Positions 53,761-63,062 of a stretch of DNA of 64,000 nucleotides are shown piece by piece. Where the stretch lies: assembly GCF_008312835.1 (NCBI RefSeq), contig NZ_VSKS01000017.1, forward strand, positions 62,001-126,000. The letters run 5' to 3'. The notes beneath the pieces are model-generated. The model worked only from the letters and a program-made list of their open reading frames with translations. It had not been told where the DNA came from and did no database searches. Positions within the stretch are counted from its first letter, which is position 1. Every line of letters starts with the position of its first letter. The position numbers and the translations under genes were made by a program. This stretch comes from Streptomyces marokkonensis. GTDB lineage: Bacteria > Actinomycetota > Actinomycetes > Streptomycetales > Streptomycetaceae.

Positions 53761-55230
53761 GTGACTGGTCATCCGAAGCGCTTGCCGAGTAGCTCGCCCG
53801 CGACATTCCCGGAGCCGGCCGTGACGGTCCCCGACGAGCCGACAACGGTGGCCGACAGTCCACCGGCGCAACCCGGAAGCACCGAGGGATTGTTCTCCGG
53901 GCGGTACGCGGCCGCCACCTCCAGTTTCGCCGCGGTGATGTTCCTGACCGGGCTTGCCGCGCTGGCAGTGGTCCCCACATTGCCGACGGCCGCGCGGGAC
54001 CTGGATGGGGTGTCGCTCTACCCGCTGGTGGCGGGATGCTTCGTGGCTGCGAGTCTGCTCGGTGGGGTGCTGGGTGGTCATTGGGCAGACCGCGCCGGGG
54101 CACAGCGTCCGCTGACGGCGGGCATGGTGCTGGCGGTGGTCACCTTGTTGGTCTCGGGCGCCAGCACGTCGATCTGGCAGCTGGCGGCCGGGCGCTTCCT
54201 GGACGGGCTGGCGGGCGGGATGGTTGCGGTGTCGATCAACACCGCCATCGGCCGGGCCTACCCCGACCGGCTGCGCCCGCGCGTGCTGGCGCTGATGAGC
54301 GCCTGTTGGATCGTCCCGTCTCTGGTCGGTCCTCCGCTGGCGGGGCTGGTGGTCGAGTGGTGGTCCTGGCGCGCGGTGTTCTTCGGTCTGGCCACTCTCA
54401 CCGTGCTGCCCGCGCTGGTGGTGGTGGCCGTGCTGCGCGGCTCCCCCTGGGCGGCCGCGCCCGCACGGTCGGGAGACGGGCCGCCGCGCCCGGCGCTGAT
54501 GGTCGCGACAGCGGTAAGCCTGGGTGCGGCGTTGGGGCAGTACGGCGTCTCGGGCTGGGACATGCGCCACCTGCTTTTCGCAGCGGGCGGCTTCGCCCTG
54601 CTGGTGACGTTCGCCTCCAGGTTGCTGCCGCCGGGTACCTGGCGTGCCGCGCGTGGCCTGCCGGCCACGGTGCTGCTGTGCGGGCTGGGCTCAGGCGTGT
54701 TCTTCACGCTGGAGGCCTATGTTCCCCTGCTGCTGATCACCGGTCGGGACGCACCCCCCGTGGTGATCGGCCTGGCCTTCACAGGTGCCGCCTTGGCCTG
54801 GGCCGGCTCCTCCTGGGTGCAGGGCCGCCTGCTGGAGCACTGCCCCCGCCACCGATTGGTCGTGGCGGGGGCATTGGTGCAGGCGGCGGCAGTCGCGCTC
54901 GCGGTTGCCGGGACACGTCCCGCGACACCTGCGTATACCGCCGCATCGGCGATGGTCGTCGCGGCCGTCGGCATGGGTATGTACGCCCCTTCCCTCACCG
55001 TGCTGTCACTCACCCACAGCCCGCCCGGTCGGCAGGGCTATGCCAGCAGCGCGATGCAGACCACGCAGAACCTTGGCCAGATAACAGTGCTGGGCCTCTC
55101 CTCCGCCCTGTTCAACGCCTGCCTCGCCGTCGGTTCGACCGACGCAGTCGGCTACGGCGCCGCCTTCGGACTGCTGCTCGCACCGTGTGCCCTGGCCACC
55201 CTGCTCGCTGCCCGAGCCCGCAGCGCCTGA
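53761..55230 (+). CDS. MFS transporter (drug-efflux-like)
   Basis: The product, about 489 residues, has 12-14 membrane segments. The MFS loop motif is GGHWADRAGAQRPLTAGMVL, preceded by a first helix in FLTGLAALAVVPTLPTAARD, and a GRFLDGLAGGMVAVSIN segment follows. It resembles multidrug exporters of the DHA type. The start may be this GTG or another at 53821. The MarR gene 166 bp downstream on the same strand may control it. Confidence 0.82.
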   Translation: MTGHPKRLPSSSPATFPEPAVTVPDEPTTVADSPPAQPGSTEGLFSGRYAAATSSFAAVMFLTGLAALAVVPTLPTAARDLDGVSLYPLVAGCFVAASLLGGVLGGHWADRAGAQRPLTAGMVLAVVTLLVSGASTSIWQLAAGRFLDGLAGGMVAVSINTAIGRAYPDRLRPRVLALMSACWIVPSLVGPPLAGLVVEWWSWRAVFFGLATLTVLPALVVVAVLRGSPWAAAPARSGDGPPRPALMVATAVSLGAALGQYGVSGWDMRHLLFAAGGFALLVTFASRLLPPGTWRAARGLPATVLLCGLGSGVFFTLEAYVPLLLITGRDAPPVVIGLAFTGAALAWAGSSWVQGRLLEHCPRHRLVVAGALVQAAAVALAVAGTRPATPAYTAASAMVVAAVGMGMYAPSLTVLSLTHSPPGRQGYASSAMQTTQNLGQITVLGLSSALFNACLAVGSTDAVGYGAAFGLLLAPCALATLLAARARSA

Positions 55231-55396
55231 GCCGCACCGACCTTTCTGTACGACCTGGCGGGTGCAGCCCCCCGGACTGTCCGGCCGACAGGGCTCCATC
55301 CGCGTCGGCCACGCCCGCGCCCGTACAATTCGGTGGCGAACGACCGGACGGACCGGCAGGCCGTCCGGTTCCGTCCAGGAGACTCAGGGAGCACTC

Positions 55397-55969
55397 TTGC
55401 CCGGCCAGCGGTCCATCATTGAAGCGGAGAAGCTCGTGGAGGCCAAGCTGGGCGGCACACCCGTCCGGCGGGAGCAGATGGCGGCCGTGGCCAACATCCA
55501 CCGGGCCGCCTCCGCGGTGCGGCACCACCTGGAGAACTCCGTGCTGCGCGGTTCGGACCTGACCTGGACCGCGTTCGTCGTCCTGTGGGTGGTCTGGGTG
55601 TGGGGCGAGTCGGAGACCCGGCACGTCGCGGAGGAGGCGGGCGTCTCGAAGGGCACGCTGACCGGTGTCTCCCGCACACTGGAGTCACGCGGGCTGCTCC
55701 GCCGCACCGGTCACCCCACCGACGGCCGGCTCGTGCTGCTGCGCCTCACCGAGCAGGGCGAGGATTTCATGCGCCGGGTGTTCCCCGATTTCAACGCGGA
55801 GGAGGCTTTCGTGACCTCGCAGTTGAGCGACGAGGAGTGCCGCGGGCTCGCGGACGGGCTGCGTCGTGTGGTCCTTCAGGTGGAGCAGCACGGCGAGGAC
55901 CGCCGCAAGTCGCTGCTGAACGGGGCGGAGCCCGCGCCCCGTAGCAGCGGGCGGCGTGCCAAGGGCTGA
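55397..55969 (+). CDS. MarR-family transcriptional regulator
   Basis: The 190-residue winged-helix protein has TWTAFVVLWVVWVWGESETR followed by the recognition helix VAEEAGVSKGTLTGVSRTLE and wing RTGHPTDGRLVLLRLTEQG. The likely start is TTG, because GGGAG lies 6 nt before it and the upstream frame contains no MarR sequence. MarR proteins often regulate an adjacent exporter; HpcR-type members control homoprotocatechuate genes, which are also nearby on the other strand. Confidence 0.82.
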   Translation: MPGQRSIIEAEKLVEAKLGGTPVRREQMAAVANIHRAASAVRHHLENSVLRGSDLTWTAFVVLWVVWVWGESETRHVAEEAGVSKGTLTGVSRTLESRGLLRRTGHPTDGRLVLLRLTEQGEDFMRRVFPDFNAEEAFVTSQLSDEECRGLADGLRRVVLQVEQHGEDRRKSLLNGAEPAPRSSGRRAKG

Positions 55970-55989
55970 ACTGCGCTGTTGCGGCCGGC

Positions 55990-56721
55990 TCAGCGGGGGC
56001 CGCGCGCGGCCCCGACCAGCGCGTCGAACAGGCGCTGCTGAGCAGGGTCCTGGCGTGCCGTGTCCTCCGGATGCCACTGCACGGCCACGAACCAGCCGCC
56101 GGCTTCGACCGCTTCCACGGCCTCGATCGTGCCGTCGGCGGCCCGCGCGGTGACGGCGAGCCCGTCTCCCAGCCGGTCGACGTGCTGGTGGTGATAGCAG
56201 GATGCCTCCGCCTTGTCGGTCCCGGTGGCACCCGCCACGACGGACCCGGGGGTGAGGGACACCAGGTGTCTGACGTGCCGGTGCTCCTGCCCCGGGCCGC
56301 CCATGTCCTGGTTCAGGGTGCCGCCCAGAGCCGTGTTGACGACCTGCAGGCCGCGGCAGATCGCCAGCAGCGGCAGTCGCAGCGCGAGTGCCTGCCGGGC
56401 CGTCTCCAGGTCGAAGGCGTCCTGTTCGTCGTCCACGTCGTAGACCGCCTCGTGTGCCTCGTCGGCCCCGTAGCGGTGGGGGGCGAGGTCGCCGCCGCCG
56501 GGGAGCAGGACGCCGTCGAAGCGGGCGAGGCGGGCGGCGGTCTCCGCCGGGTCGCAGGTGCCGCCGGGAGCGTGCGGATGGATGGTGACGGGTTCGCCGC
56601 CGGCCCGCCAGACCGCCTCGACCAGGGCTCGGGCGTTGACCTCGGCCGCGTACCGCAGGGCCGAGGCGGTGGCGGAGAAGCGGGCAGGGACGGCGATGAG
56701 GGGGCGGTGGGTACGGATCAC
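55990..56721 (-). CDS. puuD: Gamma-glutamyl-gamma-aminobutyrate hydrolase-like class I amidotransferase
   Basis: The 243-residue protein is a peptidase C26 member with the nucleophile elbow LLAICRGLQVVN, oxyanion strand GVLLPGGGDLAPHRYG and His-Glu in QWHPEDTARQD. PuuD-type enzymes split gamma-glutamyl acids to glutamate and a free acid. The GTG start overlaps the stop of the aldehyde dehydrogenase gene, and the two reactions are consecutive in the Puu scheme. It is the last gene of the long minus-strand operon. Confidence 0.82.
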   Translation of the reverse strand: MIRTHRPLIAVPARFSATASALRYAAEVNARALVEAVWRAGGEPVTIHPHAPGGTCDPAETAARLARFDGVLLPGGGDLAPHRYGADEAHEAVYDVDDEQDAFDLETARQALALRLPLLAICRGLQVVNTALGGTLNQDMGGPGQEHRHVRHLVSLTPGSVVAGATGTDKAEASCYHHQHVDRLGDGLAVTARAADGTIEAVEAVEAGGWFVAVQWHPEDTARQDPAQQRLFDALVGAARGPR

Positions 56722-58205
56722 AGCTGGATCCACGTGGTCTTCAGTTCGGTGTACTTCTCCAGGGCATGGGCGGACTTGTCGCGTCCGTTGCCCGACTGCT
56801 TCATGCCTCCGAAGGGCACCGTCAGGTCGCCTTCCTCGTAGCAGTTGACCCAGACCGTGCCGGCCTTCAGGGCGCGCGAGACCCGGTGGGCGGTGGACAG
56901 GTCGGAGGTCCACAGGCCGGCGGCGAGTCCGTACTCCGTGGCGTTCGCGAGGGCCACCGCCTCGTCGAGGTCGTCGAAGGTGAGGACGGACAGGACAGGG
57001 CCGAAGATCTCCTCACGCGCCAGCGCGCTGTACGCGTCGACGCGGTCGAAGACGGTGGGCGAAAGGTACACGCCCCCGGTTTCGGGCAGAACACGGTCTC
57101 CCCCGGTGCGGAGCCGGGCGCCGGCGTCCACGCCGGCGTGGATGTGGCCGAGCACCCGGTCGTGGTGGTCCGGGCCGACCAGCGGGCCCATCTCGGTGGC
57201 CGGGTCGAGGGGGTCACCGACGCGCAGTGCGCGGGCCCGCTCGACGACCGCCTCGGTGACCTGTTCGGCGACGGAGGAGTGGACGAGCAGCCGGGAGGGG
57301 GCGGTGCACATCTCTCCCTGGTTGAAGAAGATGCCCCAGGCGGCCGTGGCGGCGGCCTTCTCCAGGTCGGGGGCGTCGGGAAGGATGATGTTGGGCGACT
57401 TGCCGCCCAGCTCGAGCCAGACGCGCTTGAGGTTGGAGTCGGCGGAGTAGCGCAGGAAGTGCCGGCCGACGGCGGTGGAGCCGGTGAAGGCCAGCACGTC
57501 GACGTCGGGATGGAGGCCCAGGGCCTTCCCGGCCACCGGTCCGTTGCCGCTGACGACGTTGAGGGTACCTGGTGGCAGTCCGGCCTCGGTGGCTATTCGG
57601 CCGAGGTGCAGGGCGGACAGGGGCGAGTTCTCCGACGGTTTGAGGACGACCGTGCAGCCGGCCGCGAGTGCGGGGGCGACCTTCCACCCCGCGAGCGTGA
57701 GGGGGAAGTTCCACGGCACGACGGCGCCCACGACGCCGGCCGGTTCCCGCGTGACGAGTGCGAGGGCGTCCGGTGCGGTGTGCGGGGACTCGTCGGTGAG
57801 TTTGTCGGCCAGTTGCCCGTACCAGCGGAAGGTGTTGGTCAGGGCGCGCAGCTCGATGTCGTGGGCGTCACTGATCGGCTTGCCCATCTCCAGGCTCACG
57901 GTCAGGGCGAGGTCAGCCCGCCGCTCCTCGATCAGGTCGGCGATGCGCAGCAGGACCCGGCCGCGTTCGGCGGGCGCGAGCCGCGGCCAGGGCCCGTCGT
58001 CGAAGGCACGGCGGGCCGCCGCCACCGCCAGGTCGACCTCGGCCGCGCCACCGTCGGCCACGTCGGCCAGCACCTGGCTGTCCCGCGGCGAGACCACGGC
58101 GAAGGTGCCGCCTCCCCCGTGGTGGTCGGCACCGTCGATGATGTGCGCGCCGGGAAACGCGAGCGTCTTGGCCCGGCGGATCCAGTCGTCTTGGGTGGCA
58201 TCCAC
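56718..58205 (-). CDS. puuC: Aldehyde dehydrogenase, gamma-glutamyl-aminoaldehyde type (PuuC-like)
   Basis: The 495-residue enzyme has VVGAVVPWNFPLTL, ELGGKSPNIILPDAP with the general base Glu, and the catalytic Cys in FFNQGEMCTAPSRLL, and ends with GGMKQSGNGRDKSAHALEKY as PuuC-type enzymes do. It would oxidise a gamma-glutamylated aminoaldehyde; free aminoaldehydes are alternatives. The GTG was chosen because GAGG lies 7 nt upstream; an ATG 7 codons earlier lacks a ribosome binding site. Confidence 0.85.
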   Translation of the reverse strand: MDATQDDWIRRAKTLAFPGAHIIDGADHHGGGGTFAVVSPRDSQVLADVADGGAAEVDLAVAAARRAFDDGPWPRLAPAERGRVLLRIADLIEERRADLALTVSLEMGKPISDAHDIELRALTNTFRWYGQLADKLTDESPHTAPDALALVTREPAGVVGAVVPWNFPLTLAGWKVAPALAAGCTVVLKPSENSPLSALHLGRIATEAGLPPGTLNVVSGNGPVAGKALGLHPDVDVLAFTGSTAVGRHFLRYSADSNLKRVWLELGGKSPNIILPDAPDLEKAAATAAWGIFFNQGEMCTAPSRLLVHSSVAEQVTEAVVERARALRVGDPLDPATEMGPLVGPDHHDRVLGHIHAGVDAGARLRTGGDRVLPETGGVYLSPTVFDRVDAYSALAREEIFGPVLSVLTFDDLDEAVALANATEYGLAAGLWTSDLSTAHRVSRALKAGTVWVNCYEEGDLTVPFGGMKQSGNGRDKSAHALEKYTELKTTWIQL

Positions 58206-58310
58206 CGTCAGTCCTCGTTTCGTCATGGGGCGAGATGTGCGGTCGGGTCGGGAGCGGAGATGCGGGAGCGGGGTCACCGGTTGCCCTCGGGCGACGGCAC
58301 GACGAGGCGG

Positions 58311-58934
58311 TCAGCTCCCGGCCGAGTCGCCCGCGTCCTCGCTCAGCCCCTCCAGCAGCGCCCGGAGCTCCGACAGCGCCTCCTCGGTCACTTCTCGCTC
58401 ACCGAAGACGAGCTGGTGCAGTACGAGACCCTCCAGCGCGGCGAAGACCAGCCGGGACAGCCCGCGGTCGACGGGCCGGGAGAGAACCTGGGAGAGCCGG
58501 CGCCGTGCGGAGTCGAAGTACTCCTCGTACAGGGCGCGCAGGTGGGGCATCAGTTCCGGCCTGCGCCGGGCCTCCAGGAGCAGTTCGTACTGGAACGCCT
58601 GGAGATCCGGTCCGGTCTCCACCATCTCCCCCAGGCCGGCGGCGAAGCCGTCGACCGTGTCCGTGCCGGTGTCGAGCGCGTTGACACGGAGCGAGGAGCG
58701 GACGGCATGGTCGACAGCTTCGGCGATGAGCGTGTCGCGGGATCCGAAGTGGTGAACGACCAGGCCATGGGTGACTCCGGCCTCCTCGGCGACGGCCCGG
58801 TAGGTCAGCTTGCGCAGACCGCCCCGGGCCACCACGCGTACGGCGGCATCCAGCAGGGCGACCCGCCCCGTCCCGTAGTTCGTGACGCGCTTGCGGGTGC
58901 CGCGCTCGCCGGCGGGATCGGCGGGATCGGTCAT
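58311..58934 (-). CDS. TetR-family transcriptional regulator
   Basis: The 207-residue protein has a TetR helix-turn-helix (LTYRAVAEEAGVTHGLVVHHFG) near residues 40-62 and a helical ligand domain. It is embedded in the operon between the FAH-family gene (28 nt upstream) and the aldehyde dehydrogenase gene, so it is the best candidate local regulator. A possible operator is the palindrome at 63496. Confidence 0.85.
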   Translation of the reverse strand: MTDPADPAGERGTRKRVTNYGTGRVALLDAAVRVVARGGLRKLTYRAVAEEAGVTHGLVVHHFGSRDTLIAEAVDHAVRSSLRVNALDTGTDTVDGFAAGLGEMVETGPDLQAFQYELLLEARRRPELMPHLRALYEEYFDSARRRLSQVLSRPVDRGLSRLVFAALEGLVLHQLVFGEREVTEEALSELRALLEGLSEDAGDSAGS

Positions 58935-58962
58935 GCCGTCGAGCCTACCCGCGGCGTCCGGG

Positions 58963-59808
58963 TCAGCGCCTCGGTGGTCTGATGCCACGGAACTCCCAGT
59001 CGCCGCCGAGGGCGGTGGAGAGCACCTCCTCGGACTCGGTCGGCTGGGCTCCGACGTCGGTACGGATGGCGGTGGGGCCGGTGACGATGTGGTTGGTGAG
59101 CCGACCGAGGCCCTCGACCTCGACCTCGACGACGTCGCCGGGCCGGACGGGCCGGGAGTTGGCCGGGGTGCCGGACAGCAGGACGTCTCCGGGAAACAGG
59201 GTGATGGTGCGGGCGATGTCGGCGACGAGGTAGTGCATGTCCCAGGTCATCTCGTCGGTGGAGCCGTCCTGAACGACCTCGCCGTTGACGTAGGTCCGCA
59301 GCCGTTTGCCGTGGAATTCCCAGTCGGTGACCAGACCGGGACCGAGCGGGCAGAGGGTGTCGGAGCCCTTGACGCGGAGCATGGACCCGGCGTCGGTGTC
59401 CCGGAAGTCGTGCAGGCCGTAGTCGTTGGCCACGGTGTAGCCGGCGATGTACTCCCCCGCCCGGGCCGGGGAGATGTTGCGCGCCGTCTTCCCGATGACG
59501 ATGGCGACCTCCCCCTCGTAGTTGAGCCACTTGCAGCCCTCGGGCCGGACGATGGCGCCCTTGTGCGCGTTCAGGGCCGAGGTGGGCTTGTGGAAGTAGG
59601 TGGGGGTGTCCGGGAGGCCGATCCGGAACTCGTCGACGCGGCTGCGGTGGTTGAGGTGGACGGCGATCACCTTCGAGGGGACCACCGGCGGAAGGTGCGA
59701 CGCGTCCTCGGACCTCACGCGGCGCCCGTCCCCGGCGACGAGTTCGTCTCCGTCGACGACGACCTGCACGGCGGCGCCGTCGAGGAGGATGCGGCGGTAT
59801 TCGGGCAT
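58963..59808 (-). CDS. Fumarylacetoacetate hydrolase-family protein (HpaG-like isomerase/decarboxylase)
   Basis: The 281-residue FAH-fold protein has metal ligands in NYEGEVAIVIGKTARNIS and the YTVANDYGLHDFRD and GSDTLCPLGPGLVT segments. Between a ring-cleaving dioxygenase and a semialdehyde dehydrogenase, this family usually decarboxylates or isomerises 5-oxopent-3-ene-1,2,5-tricarboxylate in homoprotocatechuate breakdown. The start is 11 nt past the dioxygenase stop. Confidence 0.82.
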   Translation of the reverse strand: MPEYRRILLDGAAVQVVVDGDELVAGDGRRVRSEDASHLPPVVPSKVIAVHLNHRSRVDEFRIGLPDTPTYFHKPTSALNAHKGAIVRPEGCKWLNYEGEVAIVIGKTARNISPARAGEYIAGYTVANDYGLHDFRDTDAGSMLRVKGSDTLCPLGPGLVTDWEFHGKRLRTYVNGEVVQDGSTDEMTWDMHYLVADIARTITLFPGDVLLSGTPANSRPVRPGDVVEVEVEGLGRLTNHIVTGPTAIRTDVGAQPTESEEVLSTALGGDWEFRGIRPPRR

Positions 59809-59819
59809 GTCGGAACTCC

Positions 59820-60746
59820 TCAGACGTGGCTGTGCGGGGTACTGGGTGTGGGCAGGCCGGTGCCGGTCCAGCCGTCGGCGGGGCGGTCGAACCAGAGCAG
59901 CACCTGGCCGGTGCCGACGGAGTTCTCGTACTCCCCGTACTGGCGGCCCTTCGCGGTGCACGCCCGCTCGCCGAGGGCTCCGGCCATCATCAGGTAGTGG
60001 AAGAACTTCGCCTCGGGCTTGTACGTCCAGAACTCGTCCATGGTGTCGAGGACCCGGTCGTGGCGGCCCTCCTTGAACCAGGCGATGCGCTCCTCGTCGG
60101 CCGCCCGTGCCTCGGGGGTGAAGATGTGCACCGGGTCGCTGGCCTCGTGGTCGCGCAGTTCGCGCAGCGGCCAGAAGGTGTGCGACAGGGCACCGGAGGC
60201 GATCAGCAGGACGCGGCGGCCGGGGGTGGCGGCGATGCCGTCGGCGAGGGCCCGGCCGAGGCGCAGGTGGTCCTCCATGTCGCCGGTCTGGCAGACGCCG
60301 ATGGTGACCCAGCGTTTGTCGGGCAGGCCCTGGCCGAGATACGTCCACAGGTTGGTGGTGGCGTAGTAGACCGGCAGGTACGCGTCGTCGATGGGGGTGA
60401 TCCAAGTGCCGTGCCGGTCGGCGAACGCGGCGATGCTGTGGGCGAGTTCCGGGTCGCCGGGGAAGTCGTAGGGCATGCGGCACATGCCGCGCGGCAGTTC
60501 CTCGGAGGTGAACAGGCCGGCCCGGCGGTCCTGCGCGGTGACGACGAACTCGACGGTGGTGGCCCAGTGGGAGTCCAGGACGACAACGGTGTCGTAGTCG
60601 TCGCGTTCGAAGACGTCCTGGCGCAGCCGGCGGAGGCCGGTGACGAGGGTGATCTCCTTGCCGTCGTTGAGCTCCAGCCGGGTGTTCTCGGGGAGCACGA
60701 TGGTGGGGACGTGGGCGAGCAGGCCCGCCCCGACAATCTCACCCAT
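59820..60746 (-). CDS. hpaD: Homoprotocatechuate 2,3-dioxygenase-like class III extradiol dioxygenase
   Basis: The 308-residue protein belongs to the LigB superfamily. Iron-ligand positions are the histidines of LLAHVPTIV and VVLDSHWATTVEF and a Glu in YGEYENSVGTGQ, and an active-site His is in IASGALSHTF. The pattern matches E. coli HpaD (HVP, THW, SLSH, GTGQ) though identity looks moderate. It would open the ring of 3,4-dihydroxyphenylacetate or a related catechol. Its start overlaps the end of the upstream dehydrogenase gene. Confidence 0.8.
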   Translation of the reverse strand: MGEIVGAGLLAHVPTIVLPENTRLELNDGKEITLVTGLRRLRQDVFERDDYDTVVVLDSHWATTVEFVVTAQDRRAGLFTSEELPRGMCRMPYDFPGDPELAHSIAAFADRHGTWITPIDDAYLPVYYATTNLWTYLGQGLPDKRWVTIGVCQTGDMEDHLRLGRALADGIAATPGRRVLLIASGALSHTFWPLRELRDHEASDPVHIFTPEARAADEERIAWFKEGRHDRVLDTMDEFWTYKPEAKFFHYLMMAGALGERACTAKGRQYGEYENSVGTGQVLLWFDRPADGWTGTGLPTPSTPHSHV

Positions 60747-62202
60747 GGACCTTCCATCCCTTCGGCGCGGTGACGGTGTTCTTGACGTCGCAGTAGAAGT
60801 CGAAGCTCCAGTTGCCGCCCTCGCGTCCGACGCCGGACTGGCGGGAGCCGCCGAACGGAGCCTGGAGGTCGCGGACGAAGAAGCAGTTGACCCAGACGGT
60901 GCCCGCGACCAGCCGCGCGGTGACACGTTCGGCGCGCTCGGGGTCACCGGTGGCGACGGTGGCGGCCAGGCCGAAACGGGTGCCGTTGGCGAGGCGGACG
61001 GCCTCGTCCTCGTCCGTGAATGTCTGGAGTGTCAGAACAGGACCGAAGACCTCCTCCTGAACGATCTCGGAGTCCTGGGCGACGTCGGTGAGCAGCGTGG
61101 GAGCGTAGTAGTGGCCCTCGCCGCGACGACCGCCGACGACCGCGCGGGCACCGGCCGCGAGCGCCCGCTGCACGAACCCGTCGATCTTCTCCAGCTGACG
61201 GGGATGGATGGTGGGACCGATGTCGGTGGCCTCGTCGCGCGGGTCACCCTGCCGGAGCCGGGACGCCTTGTCGGTGAACCGGCGGGTGAACTCAGCGGCG
61301 ACGGTCTCCTCCACAAGGATGCGCGTGGCCGCCAGGCACACCTGTCCGGCGTTGTCGTACTGCTCGACGGCGAGGTCGACGGCGAGATCCAGGTCCGCGT
61401 CGGCGAAGACCAGCAGCGGGGACTTCCCGCCGAGTTCGAGGCTGAGCGGGGTGAGGTGGGCGGCGGCGGACGCGGCGATGTGGCGGGCGGTGGGCACGGA
61501 CCCGGTGAAGCTGATACGGCGCACGTCGGGGTGTGCGGTGAGGGCGTCGCCGATCTCGGAGCCGTAGCCCTGGACGACGTTGAGAACGCCGGCGGGGAGT
61601 CCGGCCCCGGCGGCTATGTCGGCGAGCAGCGAGGCGGTCAGCGGTGACCACTCGGCGGGCTTGAGGACGACGGTGTTGCCGGCGGCGAGCGCCGGGGCGA
61701 CCTTCCAGGTCGCGAGCATCAGGGGGGCGTTCCAGGGGGTGATCAGCACGCAGGGGCCGGCCGGGTCCCAGGAGACATGGTTGGTGTGGCCGCGGGTGGT
61801 GAAGTCCTCGTGGTCCAGTTTCAGCAGCCAGTCGGCGAAGAAGCGGAAGTTGTGCGCGACGCGGGGCATGATGCCGCGGCGGTGCGAGCGCAGGAGGGCG
61901 CCGTTGTCGTTGGTCTCGACGATGGCGAGTTCTTCGGCGCGTTCGTCGACGCCGTCGGCGACGGCGCGCAGGATGCGGGCACGCTCGGCGGGTGGGGTGG
62001 CGGCCCAGCCGGGGAAGGCGGCCTTGGCGGCGGCGACGGCCGCGGCGCCCTCCATCGCGGTTCCCCGGGAGATCTCACCGAGGCTGCTGCCGTCGATGGG
62101 TGACACGTCGGTGAAGGTTTCGGTGGAGGCGACGCGTTCGCCGCCGATGAAGTGCCGGGTGTCGATGGTGACTCCGGCGACGGTGGTGAGGTGTTCGCTC
62201 AT
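60739..62202 (-). CDS. hpaE: 5-carboxymethyl-2-hydroxymuconate semialdehyde dehydrogenase-like ALDH
   Basis: The 487-residue aldehyde dehydrogenase has CVLITPWNAPLMLATWK, LSLELGGKSPLLVFAD and the catalytic Cys in YDNAGQVCLAATRILV. The end reads RDLQAPFGGSRQSGVGREGG followed by FDFYCDVKNTV, as in HpaE/HpcC and XylG-type hydroxymuconic semialdehyde dehydrogenases. It would act on the product of the adjacent dioxygenase. Confidence 0.85.
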   Translation of the reverse strand: MSEHLTTVAGVTIDTRHFIGGERVASTETFTDVSPIDGSSLGEISRGTAMEGAAAVAAAKAAFPGWAATPPAERARILRAVADGVDERAEELAIVETNDNGALLRSHRRGIMPRVAHNFRFFADWLLKLDHEDFTTRGHTNHVSWDPAGPCVLITPWNAPLMLATWKVAPALAAGNTVVLKPAEWSPLTASLLADIAAGAGLPAGVLNVVQGYGSEIGDALTAHPDVRRISFTGSVPTARHIAASAAAHLTPLSLELGGKSPLLVFADADLDLAVDLAVEQYDNAGQVCLAATRILVEETVAAEFTRRFTDKASRLRQGDPRDEATDIGPTIHPRQLEKIDGFVQRALAAGARAVVGGRRGEGHYYAPTLLTDVAQDSEIVQEEVFGPVLTLQTFTDEDEAVRLANGTRFGLAATVATGDPERAERVTARLVAGTVWVNCFFVRDLQAPFGGSRQSGVGREGGNWSFDFYCDVKNTVTAPKGWKVHG

Positions 62203-62245
62203 GTCCTCTGGCTCCTGACGGTCGGTGCGGCACGGTGCGGCGCGG

Positions 62246-63052
62246 TCACTGGGCACCGGAGGTGTTCGACTCCAGCAGCCGGCCGCCGTCCCACACCACG
62301 CCGACCTGCCGGTAGTAGGCGGCGATCGGCTCGCGGACCTCCAGCCGGGCCAGTTCCTCCGTGGGTGCCTCGAACAGCTCCAGTTCGGCGTCGCCCACCC
62401 AGGGCCGGCCGCCCTCGAACGAGGCGGCGCCGGACTCGATCAGTTCGTCGAGCGCCAGGCCCTTGCCCTTCTCGATGGAGGGCAGCCAGCGGTGGTGGGC
62501 CATGGGGTGGCCGTTGACGAAGCCGTTGGTCTGCGAGGGCTCCCGCAGGGTGACGACGGCCTGGGCGAGGCGCCGGTCGGCGGCGGCGAGGGTGGCGCCG
62601 AAGCGGGCGCGGGCCTCGATGCGCGGCGCGGGCCCGTAGGGGTGCGGGCGCGTCTGGTGGATGGAGCCGAGCTTCTTCGGGTAGCCCTGGTGCAGTCCGC
62701 GGGCGATGGCGAAGTCCTTGTCGACCCAGATGTGGACGCATCGGGTGTAGGTCTGTTCCCGGTACTTGCAGCGGACGACCGCGAAGGCCTCCTTGTACTG
62801 GGCGAGCACCGGGTCGAGCAGTTCCTCTCCCGAGGCGGAGCAGGACTGCCAGTCCGCCCAGATCAGCGCGACCGCGCCGGGGTCCTCGTCGGCGAGCTGA
62901 AGCGGCTCGGGCAGCAGCTCGCGCACGCGGGCCGGGTCGGTGCGGTACTCGATGGTGAGCAGGTCGCCGGAGTAGCGCCATGGCGGCGAGGGGATCAGCG
63001 ACGAGGCACCCGTCGCCGTTTTCGGGTGGAAGTATCCGCGGACAGTGGTCAC
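62246..63052 (-). CDS. Acetoacetate decarboxylase-family protein
   Basis: The 268-residue protein matches the ADC family: YRTDPARVRELLPEPLQL near the N-terminus, and LHQGYPKKLGSIHQTR carrying the lysine pair that includes the Schiff-base residue. Beyond true acetoacetate decarboxylases, the family includes enzymes that act on other oxo acids. Within a meta-cleavage operon it may decarboxylate, isomerise or hydrate a ring-fission product; this is inference. The GTG follows AAGGA. Confidence 0.8.
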   Translation of the reverse strand: MTTVRGYFHPKTATGASSLIPSPPWRYSGDLLTIEYRTDPARVRELLPEPLQLADEDPGAVALIWADWQSCSASGEELLDPVLAQYKEAFAVVRCKYREQTYTRCVHIWVDKDFAIARGLHQGYPKKLGSIHQTRPHPYGPAPRIEARARFGATLAAADRRLAQAVVTLREPSQTNGFVNGHPMAHHRWLPSIEKGKGLALDELIESGAASFEGGRPWVGDAELELFEAPTEELARLEVREPIAAYYRQVGVVWDGGRLLESNTSGAQ

Positions 63053-63062
63053 TGGAGGTTCC

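Noticed and set aside
56766-58982. A 738-residue open frame antisense to the PuuC-like and TetR genes
   Set aside because: The sense-strand genes have complete motifs and coupled starts; the antisense frame is compositional.
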